From: Pseudomonas mohnii
Lineage (GTDB): Bacteria > Pseudomonadota > Gammaproteobacteria > Pseudomonadales > Pseudomonadaceae
Length of the DNA stretch: 64,000 bases
Assembly (NCBI RefSeq): GCF_900105115.1
Contig: NZ_FNRV01000001.1
Coordinates: 3,085,501 to 3,149,500 of the forward strand
Direction: 5' to 3'
Shown here one piece after another: positions 55,582 through 64,000 of the stretch. The notes beneath the pieces were generated by a model. The model did not search any database and had not been told where the DNA came from. It worked only from the letters and a program-made list of their open reading frames with translations. The position numbers were made by a program, and so were the translations under genes. Within the stretch, counting starts at the first letter, position 1. Each line of letters opens with the position of its first letter.

Positions 55582-56502
55582 TCAGGCCTGGTTTGCGGCC
55601 TGCCACGTTTCTTCGCAGCAGGTTTTCAGGGTTTCACGCAGCCAGCGGTGAGCCGGGTCCTTGTCGAATCGCGGATGCCAGGCCTGGGTCAGCATCAAGG
55701 TCGGTAGCGGGATCGGCAAGGTGAACGAGCGCAGCTTCAAGCCCAGGCGCTGCACGCTTAACAAGGCTTCCTTGGGCACGGGCAAAATGAGATCCGAATC
55801 CGGCAGCGCAAACATCGCCGCATGAAAACTCGGCGCAATCACGGCCACCCGCCGTTCCAGCCCCAGGGCATTGAGCGCCGCGTCGATAGGCCCGCGGGCG
55901 ATCCCCCGACGGGACATGCTGATGTGAGAGAACCCGGCGTAACGCTCGGGGGTGATTTCCGCGTCGAACAACGGATGATCCTCACGCACCAACCCGACAA
56001 AGTGAGTGGAGAACAGGTTCTGCACCTTCACTTCCGGGGTTAGCGGCCGGGTATTGCTGACGTTCAGATCGATGCGTCCTTCACGCAGCGCTTCATCGTC
56101 GCCATCGCCCTCGGGGACGAAACGCAATTCGCAGTGGGGTGCCTGACGATCCAGCGTGTCGAATAACCGGCCACCGTAAACGCCCACGAAGAAGTCGTTG
56201 GCGCGAATGTTGAAACGCCGCCGCAAAGAGCCCAGGTCCACCCCATCGGCCGAGCGAAACAGCAACGCCGCCTGGTCCACCACGTCACGCACCTGCCCGC
56301 GCAATTCCAGCGCCTTGGGTGTCGGCACCAGACCACGACCGGCGCGCACCAGGATCGGGTCGCCCATGGCTTCACGCACGCGGGTCAATGTGCGGCTCAT
56401 GGCCGCGGGACTGAGGTTCATCCGCCGCGCCGCGCCGACCACACTGCCCTCGTCGAGCAGGGCGTCAAGGGCGACCAGCAGGTTCATGTCGGGTAGTTGC
56501 AT
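55582..56502 (-). CDS. LysR-type transcriptional regulator
   Basis: A 306-residue regulator. The HTH at about 1-60 reads DMNLLVALDALLDEGSVVGAARRMNLSPAAMSRTLTRV and the effector domain covers about 87-295. It resembles the NodD/SyrM-like branch with the DMNLLVALDALL start. The ATG at 56502 is chosen over a GTG at 56511. It lies 125 bases upstream of the MFS-HlyD-OMF genes on the same strand and may control them. Confidence 0.88.
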   Translation of the reverse strand: MQLPDMNLLVALDALLDEGSVVGAARRMNLSPAAMSRTLTRVREAMGDPILVRAGRGLVPTPKALELRGQVRDVVDQAALLFRSADGVDLGSLRRRFNIRANDFFVGVYGGRLFDTLDRQAPHCELRFVPEGDGDDEALREGRIDLNVSNTRPLTPEVKVQNLFSTHFVGLVREDHPLFDAEITPERYAGFSHISMSRRGIARGPIDAALNALGLERRVAVIAPSFHAAMFALPDSDLILPVPKEALLSVQRLGLKLRSFTLPIPLPTLMLTQAWHPRFDKDPAHRWLRETLKTCCEETWQAANQA

Positions 56503-56575
56503 GGCAAGCACTCATGTCTGGTCAGAACTGACTCAAACACAATGCTAGCAGTTCTCTACCAGACGGCGCCGTTCA

Positions 56576-59125
56576 TCACGCCTCACAATACGAACGATCT
56601 TCCAGCCACAGCCCCAATCCACGAGCCGAGAGTGGCCTGGAAATCAGATAACCCTGGGCGACCTCATAACCTTGTTCCTTCAGAATGCGCTGCTGGCCCA
56701 AGGTTTCGATACCTTCGGCGACCACGCTCAGCTTGAGGCTCTCGCCAATGCGAATCACCGCTTCGCTCAGCGCCTGGCTGGTGGTGTCATTCTCCAGATC
56801 GTGCACGAAGCTACGGTCGAGCTTGAGCTCCTGGAGCGGTATGCGACGCAGGTAACTGAGGCTCGAATAACCTGTACCGAAATCATCCATGGCCAAGCGT
56901 ATTCCCAGGGCATGGACCTCGTTGATCGTGGTCAAGGTGTCTGGATTGCTGTCCATCAAGACGTTTTCGGTTATTTCCAGCGTCAGGTCGTTAACCGTCA
57001 ACCGCTGTTCGGAAAGGATTCGGGTCAGAATGTCGGGCAATTGGCGATTATGAAAATTGGTCGGCGACAGATTGACCGAAATGGCTGGCACGCACAGCCC
57101 TTCGCGCCGCCAGGCAGCCAATTGACCGCAAGCTTCACGCAGTGCCCACTGCCCGAACTCAACAATCAGCCCACACTCTTCGGCCAACGGTATAAAGCAC
57201 CCGGGTGAGATGTCGCCTAGCTGCGGATGTTTCCAACGCGCCAGCGCTTCTACCCCATAAAGTTCGTTGTCTTGCAGATTGATCTGGGGTTGGTAGACCA
57301 GATGCAACAGTTGCTGATCAATGGCTTCGCGCAACGCCGTTTCAAGCCTCAATCGCCCGCGCGCCAACTGGTCCAGGCCTTGACTGAAGAAGCTGACACA
57401 ACCCCGCCCACTTGTCTTTGCCTGATACATGGCCATGTCGGCGCGATGCAGCAGGGTTTCCATGGAGCGGCCATCGTCGGGAAAAAGGCTGACACCGATA
57501 CTGGCCGACGGTTTGAGCGTCACGCCCGAAATCTGGCAGGGTGCGCTCAGTTCTTCTCTCAAGTACTCGATCACCACCTGTGCCTGACTCAATGCGCACT
57601 GGGGCAACACGACGACAAACTCATCCCCCGACAACCTGCTGACGATGTCGACTTTGCGACGATACTTGGTCAGGCGCCGGGCGATCACTCGAAGAAACTC
57701 GTCACCCGCAGGATGCCCCAATGAATCATTGACCTGCTTGAAGCGATCCAGATCGATAAAGAGGACCGTGAGCGACGTGCCGTTGCGGGAGGCATCGGCA
57801 ATGGCTTGATTGGCACGGACATGAAGCTGATTGCGATTTGGCAAACCGGTCAAGTCGTCATAAAACGCCAGCTGTTGGATGTGAGCGCGGGACTGCTCGC
57901 GCTCAAGCGCCAGTGCACACAGGTAAATACTGGCATTGACCAAATGCTCATGCAGCAGTGACGGCTCGCGGGGCGAGCGATAGTAGAACGCAAAGGTACC
58001 CAAAACCCTGCCTGAACTGGACTTTATAGGCGTCGACCAGCAAGCCCTGAGCCCGAGAGGCAATGCGAGGTCGCGAAAACCGACCCAGAACGGATGAGAG
58101 GCAATATCGCGGACCATCACCGCTTGGCCGCTGAACGCTGCCGCGCCGCAAGAACCTACCCCAGACCCGATAGCCACTGCATCCAGCGCCGCACTGTAGC
58201 TTTCTGGCAGATCAGGAGACGCCAGGGTGCGCAGCAATCCGTCGTCATCCACGCTCAAGATCGAGGCAACCACCTCGGGCGCGATCCTTTGGACCTCTTT
58301 ACAAACAAGGGCCATCAAGGACTCTATGGACTCCTCCCGCACCATGGCTTCGAGCATTTTATTGCGCAAAATCTCCGGCATCCGAGAGTGGGTCACGTCA
58401 ATCATTACGCTGACGGTATTGATCAAATGACCCTGCGCATCACAGACCGGGTAAATCGTGACATTGCACCACACCCGGCGGCCTTCAAGGGGGTAGGCGA
58501 CCGCCTGCGAATGATAAATCTCCCCCGACATCACCTGCTCTTGCATGGCGACTTTGACTTGCTGATCGAAGTCCGGCGCAATCACGCTGTCGAGTGGTTG
58601 TCCGTAGACCTCATCGGTGGCGTGCCCGAACATGCGGGAAAACCCACCGTTGGTATACACAATGCGCCATTGGGCATCGGTGATGATGATGGCATTTTCC
58701 GAAGTGTCGACGACGAGCGACAACAGTTGCAGGCGTTCGTGTTCCTTATGATGTCGGGTAATGTCCCTGATGATCGCGGCATAAAACTGTTGCCCTGAAG
58801 CGCTGACTCTGGAGATGGACATGGCCCCCCAGCGGTAGTCGCCGTCCTGGCGCTCGATCAGCACGTCACGGCTGGTGCCGACAATTTTGTTGATACCGCT
58901 GCGACGATTGGCTTCGATGTAACTATCGTGACTAGCCTGGATCAGTTGTGGCACCAAGAAGTTGACGTTCTTGCCCATGACTTGATCGCGGGTATAGCCC
59001 CATAGGCTTTCAGCGGCATCGTTGAACACAATGACCCGATTCTGGCTGTCGATAACCACAACGCTATCGATACTTTGCTCAAGTGCCTGGGTAAAGACCT
59101 GCGAAAATTCCTGAACATCCGACAT
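56576..59125 (-). CDS. DosP-like PAS-PAS-GAF-GGDEF-EAL protein
   Basis: An 849-residue soluble signalling protein. Domains: PAS at about 10-125 and 135-250, GAF about 265-410, GGDEF about 425-580, EAL about 595-840. The order and much of the sequence follow E. coli DosP, an oxygen-sensing phosphodiesterase. The residue aligned with the DosP haem ligand His77 is Ala72 (SYIEANRRSG), so haem binding by the same ligand is not expected. The GGDEF motif reads SGDEF. The EAL domain has EALARWKHP, ITENVLM and DDFGTGYSSL and looks catalytic. Likely a c-di-GMP phosphodiesterase with an unknown signal. Confidence 0.9.
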   Translation of the reverse strand: MSDVQEFSQVFTQALEQSIDSVVVIDSQNRVIVFNDAAESLWGYTRDQVMGKNVNFLVPQLIQASHDSYIEANRRSGINKIVGTSRDVLIERQDGDYRWGAMSISRVSASGQQFYAAIIRDITRHHKEHERLQLLSLVVDTSENAIIITDAQWRIVYTNGGFSRMFGHATDEVYGQPLDSVIAPDFDQQVKVAMQEQVMSGEIYHSQAVAYPLEGRRVWCNVTIYPVCDAQGHLINTVSVMIDVTHSRMPEILRNKMLEAMVREESIESLMALVCKEVQRIAPEVVASILSVDDDGLLRTLASPDLPESYSAALDAVAIGSGVGSCGAAAFSGQAVMVRDIASHPFWVGFRDLALPLGLRACWSTPIKSSSGRVLGTFAFYYRSPREPSLLHEHLVNASIYLCALALEREQSRAHIQQLAFYDDLTGLPNRNQLHVRANQAIADASRNGTSLTVLFIDLDRFKQVNDSLGHPAGDEFLRVIARRLTKYRRKVDIVSRLSGDEFVVVLPQCALSQAQVVIEYLREELSAPCQISGVTLKPSASIGVSLFPDDGRSMETLLHRADMAMYQAKTSGRGCVSFFSQGLDQLARGRLRLETALREAIDQQLLHLVYQPQINLQDNELYGVEALARWKHPQLGDISPGCFIPLAEECGLIVEFGQWALREACGQLAAWRREGLCVPAISVNLSPTNFHNRQLPDILTRILSEQRLTVNDLTLEITENVLMDSNPDTLTTINEVHALGIRLAMDDFGTGYSSLSYLRRIPLQELKLDRSFVHDLENDTTSQALSEAVIRIGESLKLSVVAEGIETLGQQRILKEQGYEVAQGYLISRPLSARGLGLWLEDRSYCEA

Positions 59126-59220
59126 ATGGCAGTGATCCGCTAACTACGATTTAACATTCCAGGCTAAATTCGCTGTACTAACAATGCTCGACGCGGCCTG
59201 CTTTTCCATTCCCCCAGGCA

Positions 59221-60849
59221 TCAGGTCTTGAAGTGGCGGACCATCGCACTCAGCTCGGAGGCCAGACGGGACAATTCGCCACTGGCTGAACTCGTCTGAT
59301 GCGCACCGTCGGCCGCACGTGTAGACAACTCACGAATATTCAACAGATTGCGATCCACTTCATGGGCGACTTTGGCCTGCTCTTCAGTCGCGCTGGCAAT
59401 GACCAGATTACGCTCGGTGATTTGGTGGACAGCAACAAAAATCTCTTCCAGCGCCTTGCCCGCCGCTTCCGTCGCCTGCAACGTGCTGGTGGCTCTCAAC
59501 GTGCTGGTGCCCATGGCATCAACCGCCTGGTGCGTGCCGGTCTGGATTCCGGCAATCATCTGTTCGATTTCCCGGGTCGACTCCTGGGTGCGATAAGCCA
59601 GCGTTCGAACCTCGTCTGCCACCACGGCAAATCCACGCCCCGCTTCACCGGCCCGCGCAGCTTCAATGGCCGCGTTGAGCGCCAGCAGATTGGTCTGGTC
59701 GGAAATACTGCGAATGACCTCCAGCACCTTGCCGATGTCACGAGTCTGAGTGGCCAGATCCTGGACCAGCGCGGAACTGGTGCTGATCTCCCGACTCATG
59801 GCGTCCACCTCCTCGACGGTCGCCTGCACTTGGCGCCGACTCTGGCCCGCCAACTCGTTGGTGGCGTTGGAAGCCTCTGACGTGGACACCGCGTTTCTCG
59901 CAACCTCTTCCACCGCGGCAGTCATTTCAGTCACGGCGGTGGCCGCTTGCTCAAGCTCATTGTGTTGTTGTTGCAGGCCGTGATTACTTTCCACCGTCAC
60001 CTGTCTCAACTGCTCGGCGGAGCTGGCCAATTGATGGGCGTATTGACTGATCTGCTCAATGGTCTGGCGCTGGCTGACCTGCATTTTCTGCAAGCCCGAG
60101 AACAACTGACCGATTTCGTTGCTCGATTGCACAGTGATCGAACGACGCAGATCCCCGGAGGCGATTTCATCGAAATGCTCCCCGGCTTCGCGCAGTGGAC
60201 GCAACAAGCGGCTGGCGATAAACCACCAGCAACCGGCCACCAGCAAGGCGGCAATCATCAACAGAATCAACGCTTGAACCTGGGCCAGGTTGTAGCGTGA
60301 ATGTGCCTGGACCATGATCGAAGCGATCTGAGTGTCGAGCTGTTGTTCGAAGCCTTGCAGAGCCTGGTCAAACCGGTCGTTGGCCGCTCTCGCCTTGAGA
60401 TTGACTTCAACGTAGCGAGCTTCTGTTCCTTCATTCAGCGCCTGCGTCTGCTCCTCCAGCGTGCTGCGATAGGCTGCGAAAGCCTGCTGCAACTCATCGC
60501 TCTGAAGGGTCGAACCGCTGCTTTTTTCTTGCGCCGCAAACGCTTCGAAGAAATCAATGGCCTCCTTGAACAGGATCGTAGACCGTTGCAGGCTGGTTTG
60601 GGCTTTGACCGTGTCGCCCATGCGCGCTTCAAGGAAAGCGCCCGCCATCCCGACCCGTGCACGCAACAGGCGCAGATAAGCCAGGTGAACCCGGCTGTTC
60701 TGGGTCACCCCCACCTCATTCAAAGTCTGGATCTGTTCATCACTACTCGATGCACTGCGCCAGCTCGTCAACGACGAAATCAGCAGTGCACAGACGAAAA
60801 GCGCAAGCACCCAGAACATTCCTGTTCGGATCTTCAAATGAGTCAGCAT
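59221..60849 (-). CDS. Methyl-accepting chemotaxis protein
   Basis: A 542-residue chemoreceptor. First membrane segment at about 12-30, a helical TarH/4HB-like periplasmic domain at 35-188, second segment near 190-212, HAMP at 213-265 and a cytoplasmic signalling hairpin with tip [35 protein letters not shown]. No C-terminal CheR-docking pentapeptide. The ligand is unknown. Confidence 0.93.
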   Translation of the reverse strand: MLTHLKIRTGMFWVLALFVCALLISSLTSWRSASSSDEQIQTLNEVGVTQNSRVHLAYLRLLRARVGMAGAFLEARMGDTVKAQTSLQRSTILFKEAIDFFEAFAAQEKSSGSTLQSDELQQAFAAYRSTLEEQTQALNEGTEARYVEVNLKARAANDRFDQALQGFEQQLDTQIASIMVQAHSRYNLAQVQALILLMIAALLVAGCWWFIASRLLRPLREAGEHFDEIASGDLRRSITVQSSNEIGQLFSGLQKMQVSQRQTIEQISQYAHQLASSAEQLRQVTVESNHGLQQQHNELEQAATAVTEMTAAVEEVARNAVSTSEASNATNELAGQSRRQVQATVEEVDAMSREISTSSALVQDLATQTRDIGKVLEVIRSISDQTNLLALNAAIEAARAGEAGRGFAVVADEVRTLAYRTQESTREIEQMIAGIQTGTHQAVDAMGTSTLRATSTLQATEAAGKALEEIFVAVHQITERNLVIASATEEQAKVAHEVDRNLLNIRELSTRAADGAHQTSSASGELSRLASELSAMVRHFKT

Positions 60850-61055
60850 CTTGGACAGTTCCCAGTTGCATCAGCAGTAACCGGCCAAAGCCGACGATTA
60901 GATTACTCCCATGCTATCGGCCGATTTTGACCTGAATCAAACAAACAATGACGTAATCCATCAATACCTTAGTCTTATAACATCATTCGCTTGAACGTAG
61001 TAACGCCGGAAAATGTCGCATAACGACGAGGGTGTTGACGCAAGAGGTTAAGAAC

Positions 61056-61412
61056 ATGAAGGAACGTAAAGTCGCAGGCCAAGTGGGTGCCGCTATCGCC
61101 GCGCGCCGCAAGGCGAAGGGTCTGACTCAAGCCCAAATCGCCGAAGCCATAGGCGTGGAAAAGGAGACCGTCAGCCGGATGGAAAATGGCGTGATCTCAC
61201 TGACCCTGCAACGACTGCAGCAAATGTCCGAGGTGCTTGATTGCTCGCTCAGCGATCTGGTGCGCACAAATGCCACGGACGCCCATAGCCACTCCCAGAA
61301 CATCAATGAGCTGATTGCAAGCTTGCCGGTCGGTGAGCGAGTGATGGTTGTCAATTTCGTGGCTGAAATCGTCAAAGTTTTGAAAGCCAGAGGGTCCGTT
61401 CAACAGCTGTGA
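61056..61412 (+). CDS. XRE-family helix-turn-helix regulator
   Basis: A 118-residue protein. The HTH_3 domain at about 12-68 reads AAIAARRKAKGLTQAQIAEAIGVEKETVSRMENG, and a helical C-terminal part (NINELIASLPVGERVMVVNFVAEIVKVLK) may form dimers. GAGG lies before the ATG at 61056; a GTG at 61032 is less likely. It is isolated between the chemoreceptor and the bcs genes, and a link to cellulose control is only positional. Confidence 0.85.
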   Translation: MKERKVAGQVGAAIAARRKAKGLTQAQIAEAIGVEKETVSRMENGVISLTLQRLQQMSEVLDCSLSDLVRTNATDAHSHSQNINELIASLPVGERVMVVNFVAEIVKVLKARGSVQQL

Positions 61413-61455
61413 TTGCCCCCCGACTGATGACAAAACCTCGCCCGAGGTTGTGACT

Positions 61456-61548
61456 TCACCGCTGCACCCCCCACCGCTTCTCTGTCACACGCTCAAGCGA
61501 ATCAAACACCAGGCTCTCCACCCGTGACCCGATCAGAATCACCACCGC
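61456..61548 (-). pseudogene. C-terminal remnant of an SsuC/TauC-type permease
   Basis: The minus strand reads VVILIGSRVESLVFDSLERVTEKRWGVQR and stop. This parallels the fragment at 50732 (VVILIGLLMENLVFDSLERVTVRRWG), with clear nucleotide similarity (GCGAATCAAACACCAGG is shared). Only about 30 codons remain; upstream sequence is unrelated. Confidence 0.75.
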
Positions 61549-61674
61549 CTATGGCAATTGGCTCATGGATGTCGCTTGCCGCCAGCCACCCATTTTCACC
61601 AACCGTTTAAAGGCGCCAATAAAATGACTTAGCATCACCTCCCATCTGAAACTCAAGCAGTCTGTTACGAAATA

Positions 61675-61703
61675 TTGACACCGTCAGTTTGATATCACAT
61701 TAT
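61675..61703 (+). promoter_or_regulatory. Candidate sigma-70 promoter upstream of bcsE
   Basis: TTGACA (61675-61680), a 17-base spacer and CATTAT (61698-61703), the latter matching four of six consensus positions. It lies 225 bases before the bcsE start, implying a long leader if used. Confidence 0.45.
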
Positions 61704-61927
61704 TCGCCCGCTTCAAAACGGCTATATGTGCATGGCACGGTGGTAGATTTCTCTGGCTTAGTTGATTGATGAGCGTTTTTTCATGATCTTATTAAGACGA
61801 GCATCGCCACCAACAGCGATGCCTGGATACTCTTTGTCTCTTCGTTAGCAGCCGTCAAATTTTCCCGATACTTAACCACTCGAGTTGAGTGTTTTTCGTG
61901 CATTTCGGATGATTGGAGTAGAAGGCT

Positions 61928-63472
61928 GTGGGTCATGTCACGTTAGCCATCCGGCATCTACAGGATGAGGAGATGTTGCTTCGCAAGGGCGGGTTATATT
62001 GGATCGCCCTGGACCGTACGAGCGATGCGGAAATTCTTGCTCAACAGTTTCTATCAGCCTTATCCGAAGAACATATCGCCACGCTGATATGCAGCGGCAC
62101 CGACCCCCAGACAATCGTCAAGACCTTGGCTGCAGACAGCGGCCCATCTGCGCTGCGCATGTTTTCCATGCCTCACGATGCCTCTGCTCGCAAAGCCTTC
62201 ACGACCCTGACCTCGGACTTGAAACGAATCAAGATCGCACGCGGCAGTTATCTGCTGTTGATGGTCAATTCGGACTATCTGGATAATCTCGGCACTCAAC
62301 AGTTACAGCATTGGTGTGAAAATACCCGACAATGGTTGTTAAGTATTAACTGCACACTTTTAGTTCTTTGCAGCGGTCAAGCGCCCTTATTGCATGAATG
62401 CTTGTCTCGTCTTAACGAACAACTTTCCGGTTTGGCGCAACTGTATCGCCAAGATGGTGCAATTCACTACCAACTGAACTTTTGGCACAGTGACTTAGGT
62501 GTTTGCGCCGCGCAAACATTTGACCTGGAAGTGACCGACAGCGGTTTTTCCTTGAGCGATTCGCAGCTATCCAGCCCCTCGAAAATCCGTACCGACGACC
62601 AGCGTATCTACCTGACCCAGCGATCCGCCCTTGAGGGATCGGCCCCGTTGTCTGAGCAATGGCGCCTTTTTGAACATCGCGCCGATCTCCTGCAGCAGGC
62701 TGCCCGCGCGCGCGCCGCCTGCGTGATCGTGACGCTGGAAAGCAACCAGGATGTGGAACCGCTGGCTCGGCAATTACACGGATTACGCGAGCAATGTGGT
62801 GCCGCGCTGAAGATCATCGTGCGGGAAATGGAGTCTTGCCTGCGCTACCGCGACGAGCGTCTATTGCTGACTTGCGGGGCTAACCTGATCGTGCCCGCCA
62901 AAACCACACTGGCGAACTTCCTTAGTATGGTGGAAAGCGCCCAGGGACAGATCTGGCGTTATCGTCAGACCGCCGATATCCAGTCACTGTTTGCACGACT
63001 GCGTCCTCCGGCGCGACGCGGATTGTTGCCACCACGTGAATTTATCGACCTGCTGGATGAGGTCTACGGTGGCACTTCGGGCGAGCTTGCTCATCAATTG
63101 CTGCGGTTGCGCCCCAGAGGCGACCTGAACATCGACCAATACTTGAGTCAGATCACCTTGCGCCGCTTCGGCGATGTCGCCTGCTCACTCGACGGAATGT
63201 TTTATCTGTTTCTGTTCGCTTGCCGTGGCGACGGACTGGAGCCGGCACTGGGCAATATCTGCCGCCTGCCATGGAGGGACATTTTCAGCGAGTGCAAGGT
63301 ACTGTCCGGCGTGGACGCGTTGCCGCGTCAGGATTTTGTCGATGCTCCCAAGATGCCTGAAGCATCACGCCTGGCCACCGGACAGGTCACCACTGATTTG
63401 ACTCACGCCATCACCCAGAGCGGTTACGCGCCGCAACGCATTACGCTGCCGTTGTCGGAGCCGTGCCCATGA
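61928..63472 (+). CDS. bcsE: Cellulose biosynthesis c-di-GMP-binding protein BcsE
   Basis: A 514-residue cytosolic subunit that boosts cellulose secretion after binding c-di-GMP. An N-terminal degenerate RecA/REC-like region covers about 1-210. The GIL (GGDEF I-site-like) domain lies in about 230-470, with HQLLRLRPRGDLNIDQYL near 400 as the likely ligand loop. The start is taken as GTG at 61928; an ATG at 61973 preceded by GAGGAG is possible. It overlaps bcsF by ATGA, forming bcsEFG. The companions bcsA, bcsB and bcsQ are not in the window. Confidence 0.88.
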   Translation: MGHVTLAIRHLQDEEMLLRKGGLYWIALDRTSDAEILAQQFLSALSEEHIATLICSGTDPQTIVKTLAADSGPSALRMFSMPHDASARKAFTTLTSDLKRIKIARGSYLLLMVNSDYLDNLGTQQLQHWCENTRQWLLSINCTLLVLCSGQAPLLHECLSRLNEQLSGLAQLYRQDGAIHYQLNFWHSDLGVCAAQTFDLEVTDSGFSLSDSQLSSPSKIRTDDQRIYLTQRSALEGSAPLSEQWRLFEHRADLLQQAARARAACVIVTLESNQDVEPLARQLHGLREQCGAALKIIVREMESCLRYRDERLLLTCGANLIVPAKTTLANFLSMVESAQGQIWRYRQTADIQSLFARLRPPARRGLLPPREFIDLLDEVYGGTSGELAHQLLRLRPRGDLNIDQYLSQITLRRFGDVACSLDGMFYLFLFACRGDGLEPALGNICRLPWRDIFSECKVLSGVDALPRQDFVDAPKMPEASRLATGQVTTDLTHAITQSGYAPQRITLPLSEPCP

Positions 63473-63663
63473 ATTACGCCCAACTGCTCCAGGTTATCGC
63501 GGCAAGCTGCCTGATGACCGTCGCGTTTATGCTGGCGCTACGCAGTCTTTTGCAACGCTTCAATCGCTTGCTTCAGCAGTATTTGTCACCGCGTTATCTG
63601 CAGCCGCGCGGGGTGCGTCGGCGCAAGTCCGTGTCGCCCGTTGAGCGTGACGCACATGAATAG
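63469..63663 (+). CDS. bcsF: Cellulose biosynthesis membrane protein BcsF
   Basis: A 64-residue protein with one membrane segment (LLQVIAASCLMTVAFMLALRSLL) and a basic cytoplasmic tail (YLQPRGVRRRKS), the known BcsF layout. It anchors BcsE at the membrane and links it to BcsG. The start overlaps the bcsE stop and its stop overlaps the bcsG start. Confidence 0.85.
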   Translation: MNYAQLLQVIAASCLMTVAFMLALRSLLQRFNRLLQQYLSPRYLQPRGVRRRKSVSPVERDAHE

Positions 63664-64000
63664 TCCCGAGCGATTCGAAGTGGACAAGACAGCCGTACAA
63701 AGCGACTGGACCTGGCCGGGCCTGGGGCTGTGGAACCTGTATTTTCTGATTAAGCTGGCGATGTTCTGGGGCGGCTACCTGAACCTGCAGATCCTGCCGA
63801 ACCTGGTCTTCGCCGCTGTATTGCTGGTGCCGCTGCGCAATCGATACCTGGCGCTGCTGCGCACGTTGATTGCCATACCCCCCGCTGTAGCGTTGTTCTA
63901 TCAGGACACCTGGCTGCCACCCTTCAGCAGGTTACTGGACCAGCCAGGCGTGCTGAATTTCAGCGGCGATTATCTGCTCGACCTGGCCGGCCGTTTCATT
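63656..64000 (+). CDS. bcsG: Cellulose phosphoethanolamine transferase BcsG (5' part only)
   Basis: The first 115 residues are visible. WPGLGLWNLYFLIKLAMFWGGYLNLQ is followed by several membrane helices and FYQDTWLPPFSRLLDQP, a characteristic BcsG stretch. The periplasmic zinc-dependent transferase domain lies beyond the window. It attaches phosphoethanolamine to cellulose. The start overlaps the bcsF stop by eight bases. Confidence 0.9.
   Translation, partial: MNSPERFEVDKTAVQSDWTWPGLGLWNLYFLIKLAMFWGGYLNLQILPNLVFAAVLLVPLRNRYLALLRTLIAIPPAVALFYQDTWLPPFSRLLDQPGVLNFSGDYLLDLAGRFI

Larger units (their letters stand above)
61413..61927. other. 515-bp gap with permease remnant and bcs promoter region
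   Basis: No open frame here looks coding. The first 140 bases contain the permease scar (61456-61548). The rest is AT-rich, unlike neighbouring genes, and should carry the bcsEFG promoter and leader. Confidence 0.6.

Noticed and set aside
61733..61752. Sigma-54 promoter (TGGCAC) upstream of bcsE
   Set aside because: TGGCAC is present at 61733, but no TTGC lies at the required spacing, so the -24/-12 pattern fails.

Overview
The window is chromosomal DNA of a fluorescent-group Pseudomonas. This rests on high-GC coding sequence, many Pseudomonas-type REP hairpins (cores such as GTGGGAGCTGGCTTGCCAGC), and a run cysA-cysW-cysT-sbp-oscA-(GGDEF/EAL)-desA that, from memory, matches the order PA0280-PA0286 of P. 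aeruginosa PAO1. I see no prophage, transposase, integrase, rRNA or CRISPR array. The clearest mobile or rearranged stretch is about 48.3-51.3 kb.

Layout. (1) 1-16.9 kb: a sulfate-ester (organosulfur) scavenging locus. It holds a divergent sigma-54 activator (cut by the edge), an alpha/beta hydrolase, a dedicated TonB-ExbB-ExbD set with a TonB-dependent receptor, two paralogous LysR regulators each divergent from a target, a formylglycine-type sulfatase/phosphonate-monoesterase relative, the alkylsulfatase dioxygenase AtsK, the ABC importer AtsR-AtsB-AtsC and the arylsulfatase AtsA. Together they would carry sulfate esters across both membranes and release sulfate or an equivalent. (2) 17-21 kb: a membrane desaturase with an AraC regulator, a receiver-only response regulator, a Crp/Fnr protein and an Mpo1-like protein. 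(3) 21-31 kb: the sulfate permease cysAWT-sbp with oscA, a GGDEF-EAL protein, acyl desaturase desA, a PAS-GGDEF protein and a REC-HDOD protein. (4) 31-35 kb: gabD-gabT for GABA catabolism, and tRNA-Arg(CCG).

(5) 35-38.5 kb: a PEBP-like protein, a DUF945 protein and a small membrane protein. (6) 38.5-43.6 kb: a five-gene MarR-FUSC-DUF1656-HlyD-OMF efflux operon in which every junction is a 4-base ATGA overlap. (7) 43.7-48.3 kb: a ParD/ParE-like pair whose toxin carries an in-frame stop, then DUF2789, a YbaK-like protein, NfeD plus slipin, and a GT39-like glycosyltransferase. (8) 48.3-51.3 kb: tandem mini-RHS genes with near-identical cores and unrelated tails, flanked by fragments of three neighbouring gene types. 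(9) 51.3-56.5 kb: a second tripartite efflux system (OMF, HlyD, MFS) whose MFS gene has an in-frame TAA, plus a LysR gene. (10) 56.6-61.4 kb: a DosP-like PAS-PAS-GAF-GGDEF-EAL protein, a chemoreceptor and an XRE regulator. (11) 61.9 kb to the end: bcsE-bcsF-bcsG (the last one partial), the accessory genes for cellulose secretion and phosphoethanolamine modification.

The most notable signals are the TonB-equipped sulfate-ester locus with shared upstream motifs, the divergent sigma-54 activator lacking canonical GAFTGA and arginine-finger residues, the RHS duplication with swapped tails and surrounding recombination scars, and two single-codon gene disruptions. All functional statements are homology-based readings made by eye; no searches were run.
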